A DNA stretch of 34,452 bases from Bacteroidota bacterium. Lineage in GTDB: Bacteria > Bacteroidota > Bacteroidia > Chitinophagales > BACL12. The stretch lies in assembly GCA_016124275.1 (NCBI GenBank), contig WGOA01000015.1, positions 1 to 34,452 on the forward strand, written 5' to 3'. Under the pieces are notes generated by a model. The model searched no databases. It was not told where the DNA came from and was given only the letters and a program-made list of their open reading frames with translations. The stretch's first letter is position 1; every line of letters starts with the position of its first letter. Below, piece by piece: positions 6,320 through 14,482 of the stretch. The translations under genes and the position numbers were made by a program.

Positions 6320-7705
6320 ATGAAAGAGAACATTGATCCATTTGCCGATTTGCCCCAGCCTCAGGTGTGTCCACCATCGGGGGAATGGGGTCCGTTGCTT
6401 GCGCGACCGGGTGGCAAACGAGAAGACCTGGACCTTGAGGTTCGCGCCGTGTTCAGTGCGCTTGAAGCGCGCGGCCAGGAAGCGCTGCTGGAATACTGCC
6501 GCGCCTGGGACGGCTGCGACGCCACGCCGCTCCAGGTGCCCCAGCAGCGCTTGGAAGGGGCTGGGGCTAACGTGCCGGAAGCCCTTCGCCAAGCCATTGA
6601 CCTGGCGGCCGATCAAATTACCCGCTACCACCAGGCACAGCAAACGGAGCCCAAGCCCCTTGAAACACGCCCGGGTGTGCGCTGCTGGCGGGAAGCCAGG
6701 GCCATTGAGCGGGTTGGTTTGTATGCGCCGGGCGGACAGGTGCCGTTGATCAGCTCCGTGCTGATGACGGGTATTCCCGCGCGCCTTGCTGGTTGTGCGG
6801 AGGTGTTGTTGTGCACGCCACCTGCTTCGGATGGCTGGCCGGTGCCGGCCATGTTGTACGCGGCCCGGTGCGCGGGCATCTCGCGGGTGTACCGCGTTGG
6901 CGGCGCACAGGCCATCGCCGCTATGACGCTGGGCGTGGGCATGCCATCTGTTTACAAATTGTTTGGTCCGGGAAGTGCCCGCGTGGACAAAGCCAAAGCG
7001 CTTGCTTCGGCTTACGGAGTGGCTTTGGATTTGCCTGCCGGCCCTTCCGAGTTGGCGCTGATTTCGGACGGCAGCATGCCGCCCGCCTGGGCCGCCGCCG
7101 ATTTGCTGGCGCAGGCTGAGCACGGGGTCGATAGTCAGGTTATTGCCCTGAGCTGGTCCGGGGAATGGCTGGCAGAAGTGGCCACAGCGCTTGCTCGCCA
7201 AATCGAGACCCTTCCCCGGAAGGACATAGCCCGGGTGTCGTTGCGGGCAGCCCGCTTGCTGCAAACAAGCGACGAAGCCGAAGCTTTTGCTTTTGTCAAT
7301 GCCTATGCGCCGGAGCACCTGCTCCTGGGCATGGAGGATGCCCGTTCAAAATTGCCACTGGTGCACAATGCCGGCGTGGTCTTTTTGGGTGCCTGGAGCC
7401 CGGAGAGTGCCGGTGATTACGCCACGGGAAGCAACCATTGCCTGCCCACAGGGGGGGCAGCACGGGCCTGGTCGGGCTTGTCGCTGGCGGATTTTCAACG
7501 CCAGATGAGCGTGCAGGAATTGAACAGCACAGGCCTCGCCGGTTTGCAATCCACTATTGCCGCACTTGCGCGGGCCGAAGGGCTGGAAGCGCATGCGCGC
7601 GCGGTCGAGTTGCGGTTTGAGGAGGCTGTGCTGCCTGGGCAAACCGGGTCGGTATCCGCTTCGATGCCAATCTCTGAACAAATGTTCAATTCTGGAAAGC
7701 CATGA
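6320..7705 (+). CDS. hisD: Histidinol dehydrogenase
   Basis: HisD oxidises L-histidinol to L-histidine in two NAD-dependent steps and binds zinc. The 461-residue protein contains the expected landmarks: GLYAPGGQVPLISSVLM, FGPGSARVDKAK, DLPAGPSELALISDG, the zinc ligand segment LAQAEHGVDSQV, the catalytic Glu-His pair in NAYAPEHL, GDYATGSNHCLPT, and a late His in LEAHARAVELRF. It is about 25-30 residues longer than typical enzymes, mainly in the N-terminus before the family core. Its stop overlaps the hisC start by 4 nt (ATGA at 7702-7705), which points to translational coupling. Confidence 0.96.
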   Translation: MKENIDPFADLPQPQVCPPSGEWGPLLARPGGKREDLDLEVRAVFSALEARGQEALLEYCRAWDGCDATPLQVPQQRLEGAGANVPEALRQAIDLAADQITRYHQAQQTEPKPLETRPGVRCWREARAIERVGLYAPGGQVPLISSVLMTGIPARLAGCAEVLLCTPPASDGWPVPAMLYAARCAGISRVYRVGGAQAIAAMTLGVGMPSVYKLFGPGSARVDKAKALASAYGVALDLPAGPSELALISDGSMPPAWAAADLLAQAEHGVDSQVIALSWSGEWLAEVATALARQIETLPRKDIARVSLRAARLLQTSDEAEAFAFVNAYAPEHLLLGMEDARSKLPLVHNAGVVFLGAWSPESAGDYATGSNHCLPTGGAARAWSGLSLADFQRQMSVQELNSTGLAGLQSTIAALARAEGLEAHARAVELRFEEAVLPGQTGSVSASMPISEQMFNSGKP

Positions 7706-8754
7706 AAGCAAAAGAATCCTTGTGGTCTTGGAAAGCCCCGGTTCCGGCTTCGCTGGCTGCATTGGAGGCCTATAGCGCAGGAGAGGAGCGCGCAGGCAGA
7801 CGCCTACACGCCAATGAAATGCCTTGGGGTGAGCCTTGGAATCGCTATCCCGATCCGGTACCGGATGCGCTGCGCCAGGCGCTGGCCGAACGCGCCGGTG
7901 TAACGGCGGATTCGGTGTTTACAGGCAACGGCAGTGATGAAATTATTGACCTGCTGCAGCGGGCATTTGCGGAGCCCGGACAGGATGCCGTGATGGTGTG
8001 TTCGCCCAGTTTTTCTATGTACGCTCACGCGGCCTTGCTCAATCGCTTGCCGGTAGTAACGGTGCCCCTTCGCCCGGACTTTAGCTTCGATGCGCAGGCT
8101 GCCCTGGATCCGGATTTGGCCCCAACCCCAATCGCCTTTCTCTGCGATCCCAACAACCCGACAGGCAATCGCTTAGGGGATGCGGAGCTGTATCGTTTTT
8201 TGTTGCGCTATCCCGGCTTGGTGGTTATCGATGAGGCTTATGGCGAGTTTGCCGGGGCCGATCACCGCAGTTGGATGCAAGAATTTCCAAATTTGATCCT
8301 GTTGCGCACACTGTCGAAGGCCTGGGGTTTAGCGGGCCTTCGCGTGGGCTATGCGCTAGCCCATCCCGCGGTGGTTCAGACGTTGGACAGGGTGCGCATG
8401 CCTTATTCGCTGGCCGGTCCAGTCCGGCAATTGGCCTTGCGCGCTTTGGCCAATGCGGACCTGATGAGGACCCGGGTGCAACGGGTGGTGGTTTCGCGGG
8501 ATCGTTTGGTCCGGCAGCTGGAAAGCTGTCCGGTGGTGGAGCAAGTCTATCCTTCGGACGCCAATTTTCTTTTGCTGCGTTGTCATCCGCCCGGCGATAC
8601 TGCGGCCTTGCTGGAGCGCGCTGCAACCCAGGCGGGCTTGCGGATCAGGCGTTTTGGGCAGGAGGGTCCTCTGGCAAACTGTTTGCGCATATCGGTGGGC
8701 ACAGCCTCCGACAATGCCCGGTTGGTCGCGGTGGTTAAAAATTTTCTAGCCTGA
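7702..8754 (+). CDS. hisC: Histidinol-phosphate aminotransferase
   Basis: HisC is the PLP-dependent fold type I aminotransferase that converts imidazole-acetol phosphate and glutamate to histidinol phosphate. The 350-residue protein has the class I/II pattern: FTGNGSDEIIDLL near 75, the cofactor motif CDPNNPTGN near 155, VIDEAYGEFAG near 176, and the Schiff-base lysine K206 in LRTLSKAWGLAGLRVG. The start overlaps hisD by 4 nt, and its TGA is separated from the hisB ATG by one base. It is the enzyme between the two activities encoded by the following gene. Confidence 0.95.
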   Translation: MKAKESLWSWKAPVPASLAALEAYSAGEERAGRRLHANEMPWGEPWNRYPDPVPDALRQALAERAGVTADSVFTGNGSDEIIDLLQRAFAEPGQDAVMVCSPSFSMYAHAALLNRLPVVTVPLRPDFSFDAQAALDPDLAPTPIAFLCDPNNPTGNRLGDAELYRFLLRYPGLVVIDEAYGEFAGADHRSWMQEFPNLILLRTLSKAWGLAGLRVGYALAHPAVVQTLDRVRMPYSLAGPVRQLALRALANADLMRTRVQRVVVSRDRLVRQLESCPVVEQVYPSDANFLLLRCHPPGDTAALLERAATQAGLRIRRFGQEGPLANCLRISVGTASDNARLVAVVKNFLA

Positions 8755-8755
8755 C

Positions 8756-9880
8756 ATGAGCAACAAACAACGTATCCTTTTTATTGATCGCGATGGAACG
8801 CTCATCCGCGAACCCGAAGACGAGCAAATTGACTCGTTTGCCAAGCTGGAACTGCTCCCGGGGGTGGTCCGATGGCTGGGCCGGATTGCCGACGAGTTGG
8901 ACTACCGCCTCGTGTTGGTCAGCAACCAGGATGGGCTTGGTACCGAAGCCTTTCCCCTGAGCGACTTTGAACCGGTGCACGGATTTTTGATGCGCTTGCT
9001 GAAGGCGGAAGGCATTCGATTTGAGGCGCAGCATATTGACCGCAGTTTTGAGCGCGATGGTTTGGATACCCGCAAGCCGGGTTTGGGCATGCTCCGCGGT
9101 TATCTGGATGGTTCCTTCGATTTGGCAAACAGTTGGGTGATTGGCGATCGATATACCGATCTGGTGTTGGCCCGAAATCTTGGCGCACGGGTGTTTCTGC
9201 TGGAGCCGGCAGGATCCGCTGCGCTTGCCGCCGGAACCTTGTTGGAGGGCGATCACGCGGTAGCCCATTGGTCTTCGATTTACGAATGCCTGCGGCGCGA
9301 AGAGCGTCGGGTGCAGCATCGGCGCACGACGTTGGAAACCGATGTTTCCGTCGGTCTAAAACTGGACGGGGCTGGCCAGTGCAGGGTGTCCACCGGACTT
9401 GGGTTTTTGGACCATATGCTGGATCAGTTGGCGCGTCACGGGGGGCTTGATCTTGAAGTGGATGCTCGCGGTGATTTGCACGTGGACGAACACCACACCA
9501 TAGAGGATGTTGCGATTACTCTGGGCGAAGCGTTCCATGCTGCCTTGGGCAACAAGCGCGGCCTGGCCCGCTACGGGTTTAGTTTGCCCATGGATGATGC
9601 GCGTGCCCGCGCGGACATTGATTTCGGGGGAAGGGCCTATTGCCAGTTCACCGCTGATTTTCGCCGCGAAAGAGTCGGGGATATGCCCACCGAATTGGTA
9701 TCGCATTTTTTCCGCTCCTTTTCGGATGCTGCCCGATGTACGCTGCACCTTGAGGTGACCGGGGAAAACGATCACCACCAGATAGAAGCCTTGTTCAAGG
9801 CGTTTGCAAGGGCCATTCGCCAGGCAGTGGCCGTTGATCTTCAGGACCAGGCCATTCCCACCACAAAAGGATTGCTGTGA
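8756..9880 (+). CDS. hisB: Bifunctional histidinol-phosphatase / imidazoleglycerol-phosphate dehydratase
   Basis: The 374-residue protein fuses two steps that flank HisC. Residues 1-165 form a HAD phosphatase with FIDRDGTLI (nucleophile Asp in DxD), TRKPGLGML and WVIGDRYTDL. Residues from about 185 form the dehydratase with HMLDQLARHGGLDL, DEHHTIEDVAITLGEAF and ENDHHQIEALFKAF, whose His and Glu residues bind manganese. Enterobacterial HisB has the same fusion, but its phosphatase has a Cys/His zinc loop; here the loop (DRSFERDGLDTRKP) has no Cys. That lack is, from memory, usual in Bacteroidota. The hisH GTG codon overlaps its stop by 4 nt. Confidence 0.96.
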   Translation: MSNKQRILFIDRDGTLIREPEDEQIDSFAKLELLPGVVRWLGRIADELDYRLVLVSNQDGLGTEAFPLSDFEPVHGFLMRLLKAEGIRFEAQHIDRSFERDGLDTRKPGLGMLRGYLDGSFDLANSWVIGDRYTDLVLARNLGARVFLLEPAGSAALAAGTLLEGDHAVAHWSSIYECLRREERRVQHRRTTLETDVSVGLKLDGAGQCRVSTGLGFLDHMLDQLARHGGLDLEVDARGDLHVDEHHTIEDVAITLGEAFHAALGNKRGLARYGFSLPMDDARARADIDFGGRAYCQFTADFRRERVGDMPTELVSHFFRSFSDAARCTLHLEVTGENDHHQIEALFKAFARAIRQAVAVDLQDQAIPTTKGLL

Positions 9881-10536
9881 ACATCGTTATCATTGACTAT
9901 GGCGTGGGAAACCGGACCTCGGTGCGCCATGCTTTTGAACGGCTTGGTGTAGCAACAGGTTTATCGGCAGATCCGGATCGGATCAGGTCTGCAGATGCCG
10001 TGGTCTTGCCCGGCGTCGGGTCGGCAGGTCCTGCGCAAGCGGCGTTGAAGGCCCAGGGCTTGGATGCAGTGATAACCGGGTTGCAGCAACCCGTGCTGGG
10101 CATTTGCCTGGGCATGCAGTTGTTGGCAGACTACCTTGAAGAGGACGATGCTCCTGGATTGGGCATCCTGAACGGATCGGTTATTCACTTACAACGCTGG
10201 GCCTCACACGGTTCCCTTCCTCCTGAAAAGGCAGCAACAGCAGGGGCACGCATACCGCACATGGGCTGGGCTCCATTAAACGCTGTCGATGCAGATGGCT
10301 TTACCGATCCGCTGCTGCAGGGTATTGTTCCTGGCGATGCCGTCTATTTTGCCCACAGCTATGCCTTGCAAGATGTACAGCACGCGTTGGCACTGACCCG
10401 ACATGGCGATTTGCTTTTTCCTTCTGTTGTGAGGATTCGAAACTTTTGGGGATGTCAGTTTCACCCCGAAAAGAGCAGTCTGGTAGGGGCAAGAGTATTG
10501 AGCAACTTTTTAGCGATTGTACAAAATAAAAAATAG
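9877..10536 (+). CDS. hisH: Imidazole glycerol phosphate synthase, glutaminase subunit
   Basis: HisH hydrolyses glutamine and channels ammonia to HisF. The GTG at 9877, within GTGA of the hisB stop, gives MNIVIIDYGVGN, the normal family start. The 219-residue class I glutamine amidotransferase shows the nucleophile in GICLGMQLL (Cys near 76), the oxyanion segment VLPGVGS, HMGWAPL, and the His-Glu pair in FWGCQFHPEKS. An approximately 15-residue stretch rich in Ala, Pro and His before HMGW is longer than in many homologues. Six bases separate it from hisA. The partner HisF is encoded two genes downstream. Confidence 0.95.
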   Translation: MNIVIIDYGVGNRTSVRHAFERLGVATGLSADPDRIRSADAVVLPGVGSAGPAQAALKAQGLDAVITGLQQPVLGICLGMQLLADYLEEDDAPGLGILNGSVIHLQRWASHGSLPPEKAATAGARIPHMGWAPLNAVDADGFTDPLLQGIVPGDAVYFAHSYALQDVQHALALTRHGDLLFPSVVRIRNFWGCQFHPEKSSLVGARVLSNFLAIVQNKK

Positions 10537-10542
10537 TATTTT

Positions 10543-11295
10543 ATGGATAACATAAATAAAACTATTGTTAAGAACCTTGCTTCAGACGTTTGTCAGCTTA
10601 TCCCGGCTTTGGACTTGTTGGACCACAGAGCGGTACGCCTGATGCAGGGCGACTTCAGAAGAGTGACCGATTACGGCGATCCTTCGCACTGGACGCAGCG
10701 CTGGTGGGATGCCGGTGCCCGGCGGTTGCATGTGGTGGATTTGGCCGGAGCGCGGGACGGCACTTTATCGGTTCTGCCGCTGCTGCGCTCCTGGGCTGAA
10801 AGGGGTTGGGACATTCAGTTGGGCGGAGGAATTCGCTCGGTAGAGACCGTGGAGCAGGTTTTAAGCGCCGGGGTGAATCGGGTGGTGCTGGGAACGGCAG
10901 CGGTAACCGAGCCGGATTTTTTAGCCCGGTGCCTGGATCGTTTTGGCCCGGATAGCATTGTCGCCGGGTTGGATTTGCGGGAAGGCGTACCGCAGGTTTC
11001 TGGTTGGCTGTTGAACAGCGAGCAGCGTCTGGACGCTTTGCTGGAAGGATGGAAGGCTGCTGGTGTGCGCTGGATTTTGAGTACCGCCGTGCTGCGCGAC
11101 GGCACCCTGCAAGGACCGGACCTGGCTCAGTATCAGCAGCTCAGCGCCTTGTTGCCTGGAGTACAGTGGATCGCCAGCGGAGGCGTTCGGCACAAGGCCG
11201 ATTTGGTTCAATTGGCTGCGCAGGGCATCCCCTTTGCCGTTGCGGGTCGTTCCATACTGGAAGGTTGGATAAATCCCGAAGAAGCATGGCGCTGA
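10543..11295 (+). CDS. hisA: Phosphoribosylformimino-AICAR phosphate isomerase (ProFAR isomerase)
   Basis: HisA is a (beta/alpha)8 barrel that catalyses the Amadori rearrangement of ProFAR to PRFAR, the substrate of HisF-HisH. The core begins LIPALDLLDHRAVRLMQGDF, with the first catalytic Asp in PALDL; GLDLREG and STAVLRDGTLQGPDL supply the second half-barrel residues. The 250-residue product has about 18 extra N-terminal residues compared with typical proteins starting MIIPALDL. The first ten codons are AT-rich, unlike the rest of the operon, which may help initiation. No other in-frame ATG, GTG or TTG precedes the core. The 3' end overlaps hisF by 10 nt. Confidence 0.95.
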   Translation: MDNINKTIVKNLASDVCQLIPALDLLDHRAVRLMQGDFRRVTDYGDPSHWTQRWWDAGARRLHVVDLAGARDGTLSVLPLLRSWAERGWDIQLGGGIRSVETVEQVLSAGVNRVVLGTAAVTEPDFLARCLDRFGPDSIVAGLDLREGVPQVSGWLLNSEQRLDALLEGWKAAGVRWILSTAVLRDGTLQGPDLAQYQQLSALLPGVQWIASGGVRHKADLVQLAAQGIPFAVAGRSILEGWINPEEAWR

Positions 11296-12041
11296 AGCGA
11301 ATCATTCCATGCCTGGATGTGCGCGATGGGCGCACGGTCAAAGGCGTACAGTTTTCGGGCATGCGCGATGCGGGTGATCCGGTGGAATTGGCAACGCGCT
11401 ACGCGCGAGAAGGGGCCGATGAGCTCGTCTTGCTGGATATCAGTGCAGGCGCAGAGAACCGGGTTGCGCGCTGCGAACTCGTTGAGCGCGTAGCTGCTGC
11501 TTTGGACATTCCCTTTACCGTTGGCGGTGGGGTGCGGTCATTAGAAGATGCTGTTGCTGTGTTGGAGTCCGGTGCAGACAAAGTTGCTGTCAACTCCGCT
11601 GCGCTGCGCGATCCGTCGTTGCTGGGTCGCATTGCAGCGCGTTATGGCCAGCAATGCGTGGTTTTGGCGGTTGATGCCCGGGTGGATCAAACTGGGTCGC
11701 GGAACGTTTACGCTGCCGGGGCTTCAACGCCCACAAACTGGAGTCTGGAGCGCTGGGTTATGCAGGCTGAACAGGAAGGAGCCGGCGAAATTCTCTATAC
11801 AGCCATTGACCGGGACGGAACACGGAGTGGCTTTGACCTGGAGGGCTTGCAAGCGGTACGGTTGGCCACCAACCTCCCGGTTATTGCCTCGGGGGGTGCG
11901 GGTACGTTGCAGCATTTTGCTGATGCCTTATCCCTTGGTCAGGCAGATGCGGTGCTGGCCGCCAGTTTGTTCCACTTTGCTGAAGTTAGTATTCAGGAAC
12001 TGCGCCAGTTTTTGCGCAACCAAAACATTCGCACGCGATGA
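11286..12041 (+). CDS. hisF: Imidazole glycerol phosphate synthase, cyclase subunit
   Basis: HisF uses ammonia from HisH to turn PRFAR into imidazole glycerol phosphate and AICAR. The ATG at 11286, inside the hisA end, gives the classic start MALKRIIPCLDVRDGRTVKG with the catalytic Asp at CLD. VLAVDARVD carries the second catalytic Asp, and GEILYTAIDRDGTRSG and IASGGAGTLQHF are phosphate-binding segments. The length of 251 residues is normal. The reading frame stays open about 280 bp upstream, but that stretch overlaps hisA in another frame and does not resemble HisF. An ATGA overlap at 12038-12041 couples it to hisIE. Confidence 0.96.
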   Translation: MALKRIIPCLDVRDGRTVKGVQFSGMRDAGDPVELATRYAREGADELVLLDISAGAENRVARCELVERVAAALDIPFTVGGGVRSLEDAVAVLESGADKVAVNSAALRDPSLLGRIAARYGQQCVVLAVDARVDQTGSRNVYAAGASTPTNWSLERWVMQAEQEGAGEILYTAIDRDGTRSGFDLEGLQAVRLATNLPVIASGGAGTLQHFADALSLGQADAVLAASLFHFAEVSIQELRQFLRNQNIRTR

Positions 12042-12700
12042 ACGATGGGTATCCCGATTTTGCTCAAGGCAACCTGGCCTTTCCCCCGAACACCGAGGCC
12101 TTTTTGCGCACGCTGGATTTTGAGAAAGGGCAAGGGCTGTTACCAGCCGTGATCCAACACGTGCAGAGTGGCGCGGTATTGATGGTGGGCTACATGAATG
12201 AGGAGGCGCTCCGCTTGACCATAGATAAATCTATGGTACATTTTTTTAGCCGCAGCAAAGAGCGAATTTGGAAGAAGGGGGAGACCAGTGGCAACACCAT
12301 GGCGCTGCACGCGTTGCGCGCCGATTGCGACGGCGATTGTTTGCTGCTGCAGGTCATGCCCAGCGGAGTGGTCTGCCATACCGGCCAGGAAACCTGTTGG
12401 GGACCGGCTTCAGCGGGCACGTTATCCCGCCTGGAGTATCGCTTGGTGCAGCGCATTGCCGCTGCAGATACGGACCAATCCTACACAGCCCGGTTGGTTG
12501 CTGCCGGTTTGCCGCGAATGGCTCAGAAGGTAGGGGAGGAAGGAGTCGAGTGTGCATTAGCGGCCGTCGTTGGGACCCCCGAAGCATTGGCAGGCGAAGC
12601 GGCAGATCTGCTCTATCACCTCATGTTGCTGTTGCTGCAACGGGGAATGAGCCTAAAGGATGTCCTGACTGTATTGGACCAACGGGCTGTCAAGCCCTGA
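12038..12700 (+). CDS. hisIE: Bifunctional phosphoribosyl-AMP cyclohydrolase / phosphoribosyl-ATP pyrophosphatase
   Basis: The 220-residue protein carries steps two and three of the pathway. The HisI part (about 25-130) shows VGYMNEEAL, FFSRSKERIWKKGETSGN and the zinc Cys residues of CDGDC and the later VCHTGQETCW. The HisE part (about 130-220) is an all-helical MazG-like domain with QKVGEEGVECALA and GEAADLLYHLMLLL, whose Glu/Asp residues bind magnesium. It closes the operon: all enzymes for histidine from PRPP and ATP are encoded from hisG to here. Its 3' end overlaps the convergent DoxX-like gene by 11 nt, and no terminator lies between them. Confidence 0.96.
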   Translation: MNDGYPDFAQGNLAFPPNTEAFLRTLDFEKGQGLLPAVIQHVQSGAVLMVGYMNEEALRLTIDKSMVHFFSRSKERIWKKGETSGNTMALHALRADCDGDCLLLQVMPSGVVCHTGQETCWGPASAGTLSRLEYRLVQRIAAADTDQSYTARLVAAGLPRMAQKVGEEGVECALAAVVGTPEALAGEAADLLYHLMLLLLQRGMSLKDVLTVLDQRAVKP

Positions 12701-13070
12701 CAAACCTGAGTAGACGCTCCCGTTCTACCCAAGCGATAATGCTGCAACAGGTCAAAACAGCTACCGCTAAGCCAAACAACAAGCCGCCGTCATCCTGGAC
12801 CTCAATGCCCAGCAACACGAGGTGCGAAGCAATGGCTCCGAGCATCATCATCGCCCCGTTGACGGCTGCAAAGACACGCAGGCGGGGAATCATGAGCACG
12901 ATAGCGGTGATCAGTTCCAGAACCCCAGTCAGGATTCTCCCGTAGGGCTCCACGCCAAGGGTCGTAAAGATCAGTACGCTGTCCGGATGTGCGGTGAATT
13001 TGAAGTAAAGGGTTTGCAGGAGAATACCTGCGGCCACTAAGGCTGGAATCCAAAGCCAATTTTTTTTCAA
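12690..13070 (-). CDS. DoxX-like small membrane protein
   Basis: The 126-residue protein has four predicted membrane segments (about 5-20, 45-63, 67-90, 97-115), with the pattern GRILTGVLELITAIVLMIP after the first loop. This matches the DoxX/DoxD-like superfamily in size and topology. Function in this family is poorly defined, with links to redox homeostasis and membrane quinone or thiol systems in some members. It lies 5 bp downstream of the YHS-domain gene on the same strand, so they may share a transcript. Its 3' end overlaps hisIE. Confidence 0.7.
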   Translation of the reverse strand: MKKNWLWIPALVAAGILLQTLYFKFTAHPDSVLIFTTLGVEPYGRILTGVLELITAIVLMIPRLRVFAAVNGAMMMLGAIASHLVLLGIEVQDDGGLLFGLAVAVLTCCSIIAWVERERLLRFVRA

Positions 13071-13075
13071 GGGAG

Positions 13076-13534
13076 TTAGTTTTTTCTTTTTGCCCAGTTT
13101 GCGTCTGCCGCTTTTTTAAGCTGTTCCTCGTTGTTGTTCCAGCGTTTCAGCGTATTGACCAAATCCGTTTTGTAGAACAAGTAGAGGGTGCCATCGATAA
13201 TCTTGTACGCCTTTGGATTGATTTCCACCAAGTTGCCGCTTTCGCCCATGGCATAGGCGCACCATCCTCCGTATGCGGGTATATAGGCGTGGGGATTTGC
13301 AGCAAAAGTTTCCAGATTTTTCTTTTCCGCGAAAAGGTAAGTGGCTCCTTCAAAGCGATAGGTATATGCTGCTTTGCCTGGCGAAGGGCTTCCGAGGTGG
13401 TAGGACACTGCATCGTAGCCGTTCAAGGCTATTCCCTCTGGCTGGAGGTTCAAGGGTGTCCCGGTTGATGCTTGTTGTTGCGCAAATGCCGAGTTTATCG
13501 AAAGCAACAGGATGAGGCTGATCACAACATTCAT
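13076..13534 (-). CDS. Exported YHS-domain protein
   Basis: The ATG at 13534 is chosen because it places a signal peptide first (MNVVISLILLLSINSAFAQ); upstream in-frame codons to 13600 give no sensible N-terminus. The mature part has the pattern ALNGYDAVSYHLG, then YRFEGATYLFAEKKNLETF, then NPHAYIPAYGGWCAYAMG. This is the YHS-domain family often annotated as YHS domain-containing (seleno)protein, thought to bind metals. Here the key position is an ordinary Cys (GWCAY). The 152 residues match the family length. It is probably co-transcribed with the DoxX-like gene, so a periplasmic metal- or redox-related role is an inference. Confidence 0.8.
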   Translation of the reverse strand: MNVVISLILLLSINSAFAQQQASTGTPLNLQPEGIALNGYDAVSYHLGSPSPGKAAYTYRFEGATYLFAEKKNLETFAANPHAYIPAYGGWCAYAMGESGNLVEINPKAYKIIDGTLYLFYKTDLVNTLKRWNNNEEQLKKAADANWAKRKN

Positions 13535-13630
13535 AGGAAGGGTTCCAATTTTTAGAAGTACGCTTGAGTTTGCCGCAAGGCTTGCCTGACGGGGTCGCAA
13601 GTCTCACCGGAAACAAAATTCGTGGACAGG

Positions 13631-13688
13631 GCCTTAACGCTAAGGCTGAATCAATCAGGAGATCGTCAGCGTCAGTGTCAGTGTCAGG
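13631..13688. repeat. Short hairpin and four hexamer repeats in the spacer upstream of the YHS gene
   Basis: GCCTTA-ACGC-TAAGGC (13631-13646) is a perfect 6-bp hairpin. Next to it GTCAGC, GTCAGT, GTCAGT, GTCAGG (13665-13688) are four tandem hexamers. They lie between the methyltransferase 3' end and the YHS gene start, both on the minus strand. A clear TAnnTTTG promoter box was not found here. Confidence 0.5.
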
Positions 13689-13743
13689 TGCAAAACCCAA
13701 ATCCGTAACCGGTAGTTCCCAATGGATTTAAATTATAATACAC

Positions 13744-14475
13744 CTATACTTTTTTGCAGATATGCATCTGAAAAGTGTGGTATCGGGGAAAAACGGCGCG
13801 AACCAGGTTGAAAGGCCTCAGTATTCCCGGCAACGGGCGGTAGGAGTTTCGCTGCACGGCTAGGCTTTGGAAACCGGTTCCGGCGAGAAAGGTTTTTACT
13901 TGCGGCACGGAGTACTCCCTAACGTGGCCCATATGGCCCAATGACTCTAACTTACCAAATTCTGCAAATGGATTATCAAAACCCTTTCCCAGAAAAAAAT
14001 TGATGATGTTCTGTATGGCGTACAGGTTCGGTGTGGTAAGAATCAATTTGCCATTTGGATGAACCACGCGGTTGATTTCCCGAAGCGTTTGGATGGGGTT
14101 TATACGAAGATGCTCGAATACTTCGTTCAATAATACGTAGTGAAAATAGTTGTCTGGGAAAGGCAGTTGCTCTGTTTCTATGTTGCAGGAAGCTATGTTG
14201 AGGTGATGCTTGTCAATATAGGTTCGGTGCCTTTCCGGATCAATGTCAACCCCAACAACTTCGCAAGGAAACTGACTCAGAAGATAGGTGACATGATACG
14301 GTGCTGAACCAACTTCAAGCACCCTCCCTTCTGTGAAATGCTCTTGGAAGATCTTCAAATCATTGCGGTACCTGTTCCTGTGAACGTTAAAATAGGTAAG
14401 GTTCCAGGTTCGGTGATCACTGTTATCTTCTTGAAGGGAAGCCTCCAAATCATTTAATAGGTTTTCAATATTCAT
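13744..14475 (-). CDS. Class I SAM-dependent methyltransferase
   Basis: The 243-residue protein has a Rossmann-type methyltransferase core: motif I GRVLEVGSAPYHVTYLL (about 50-65), the acidic end of strand beta2 in VVGVDIDPE, motif II/III with LPFPDNYFHYVLLNEVFEH, and LREINRVVHPNGKLILTTPN. This is the Methyltransf_11/UbiE-like layout. The N-terminal 45 residues (RTWNLTYFNVHRNRY) and the C-terminal part, which includes FNLVRAVFPRYHTFQMHICKK, recall methyltransferases from polysaccharide loci, but the substrate cannot be named. It follows gpsA by 7 bp on the same strand, so it may end that transcript. Confidence 0.82.
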   Translation of the reverse strand: MNIENLLNDLEASLQEDNSDHRTWNLTYFNVHRNRYRNDLKIFQEHFTEGRVLEVGSAPYHVTYLLSQFPCEVVGVDIDPERHRTYIDKHHLNIASCNIETEQLPFPDNYFHYVLLNEVFEHLRINPIQTLREINRVVHPNGKLILTTPNLYAIQNIINFFLGKGFDNPFAEFGKLESLGHMGHVREYSVPQVKTFLAGTGFQSLAVQRNSYRPLPGILRPFNLVRAVFPRYHTFQMHICKKV

Positions 14476-14482
14476 ATAAATA

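Noticed and set aside
6248-7318. A 356-codon open frame on the minus strand
   Set aside because: It lies antisense to hisD, whose family motifs are unambiguous. Its translation is rich in Arg, Gln and His without any family pattern, typical of an antisense shadow in GC-rich coding DNA.
11004-11285. N-terminal extension of hisF
   Set aside because: The frame is open upstream but overlaps hisA in another frame. HisF homologues start at the MALKRIIPCLD position.
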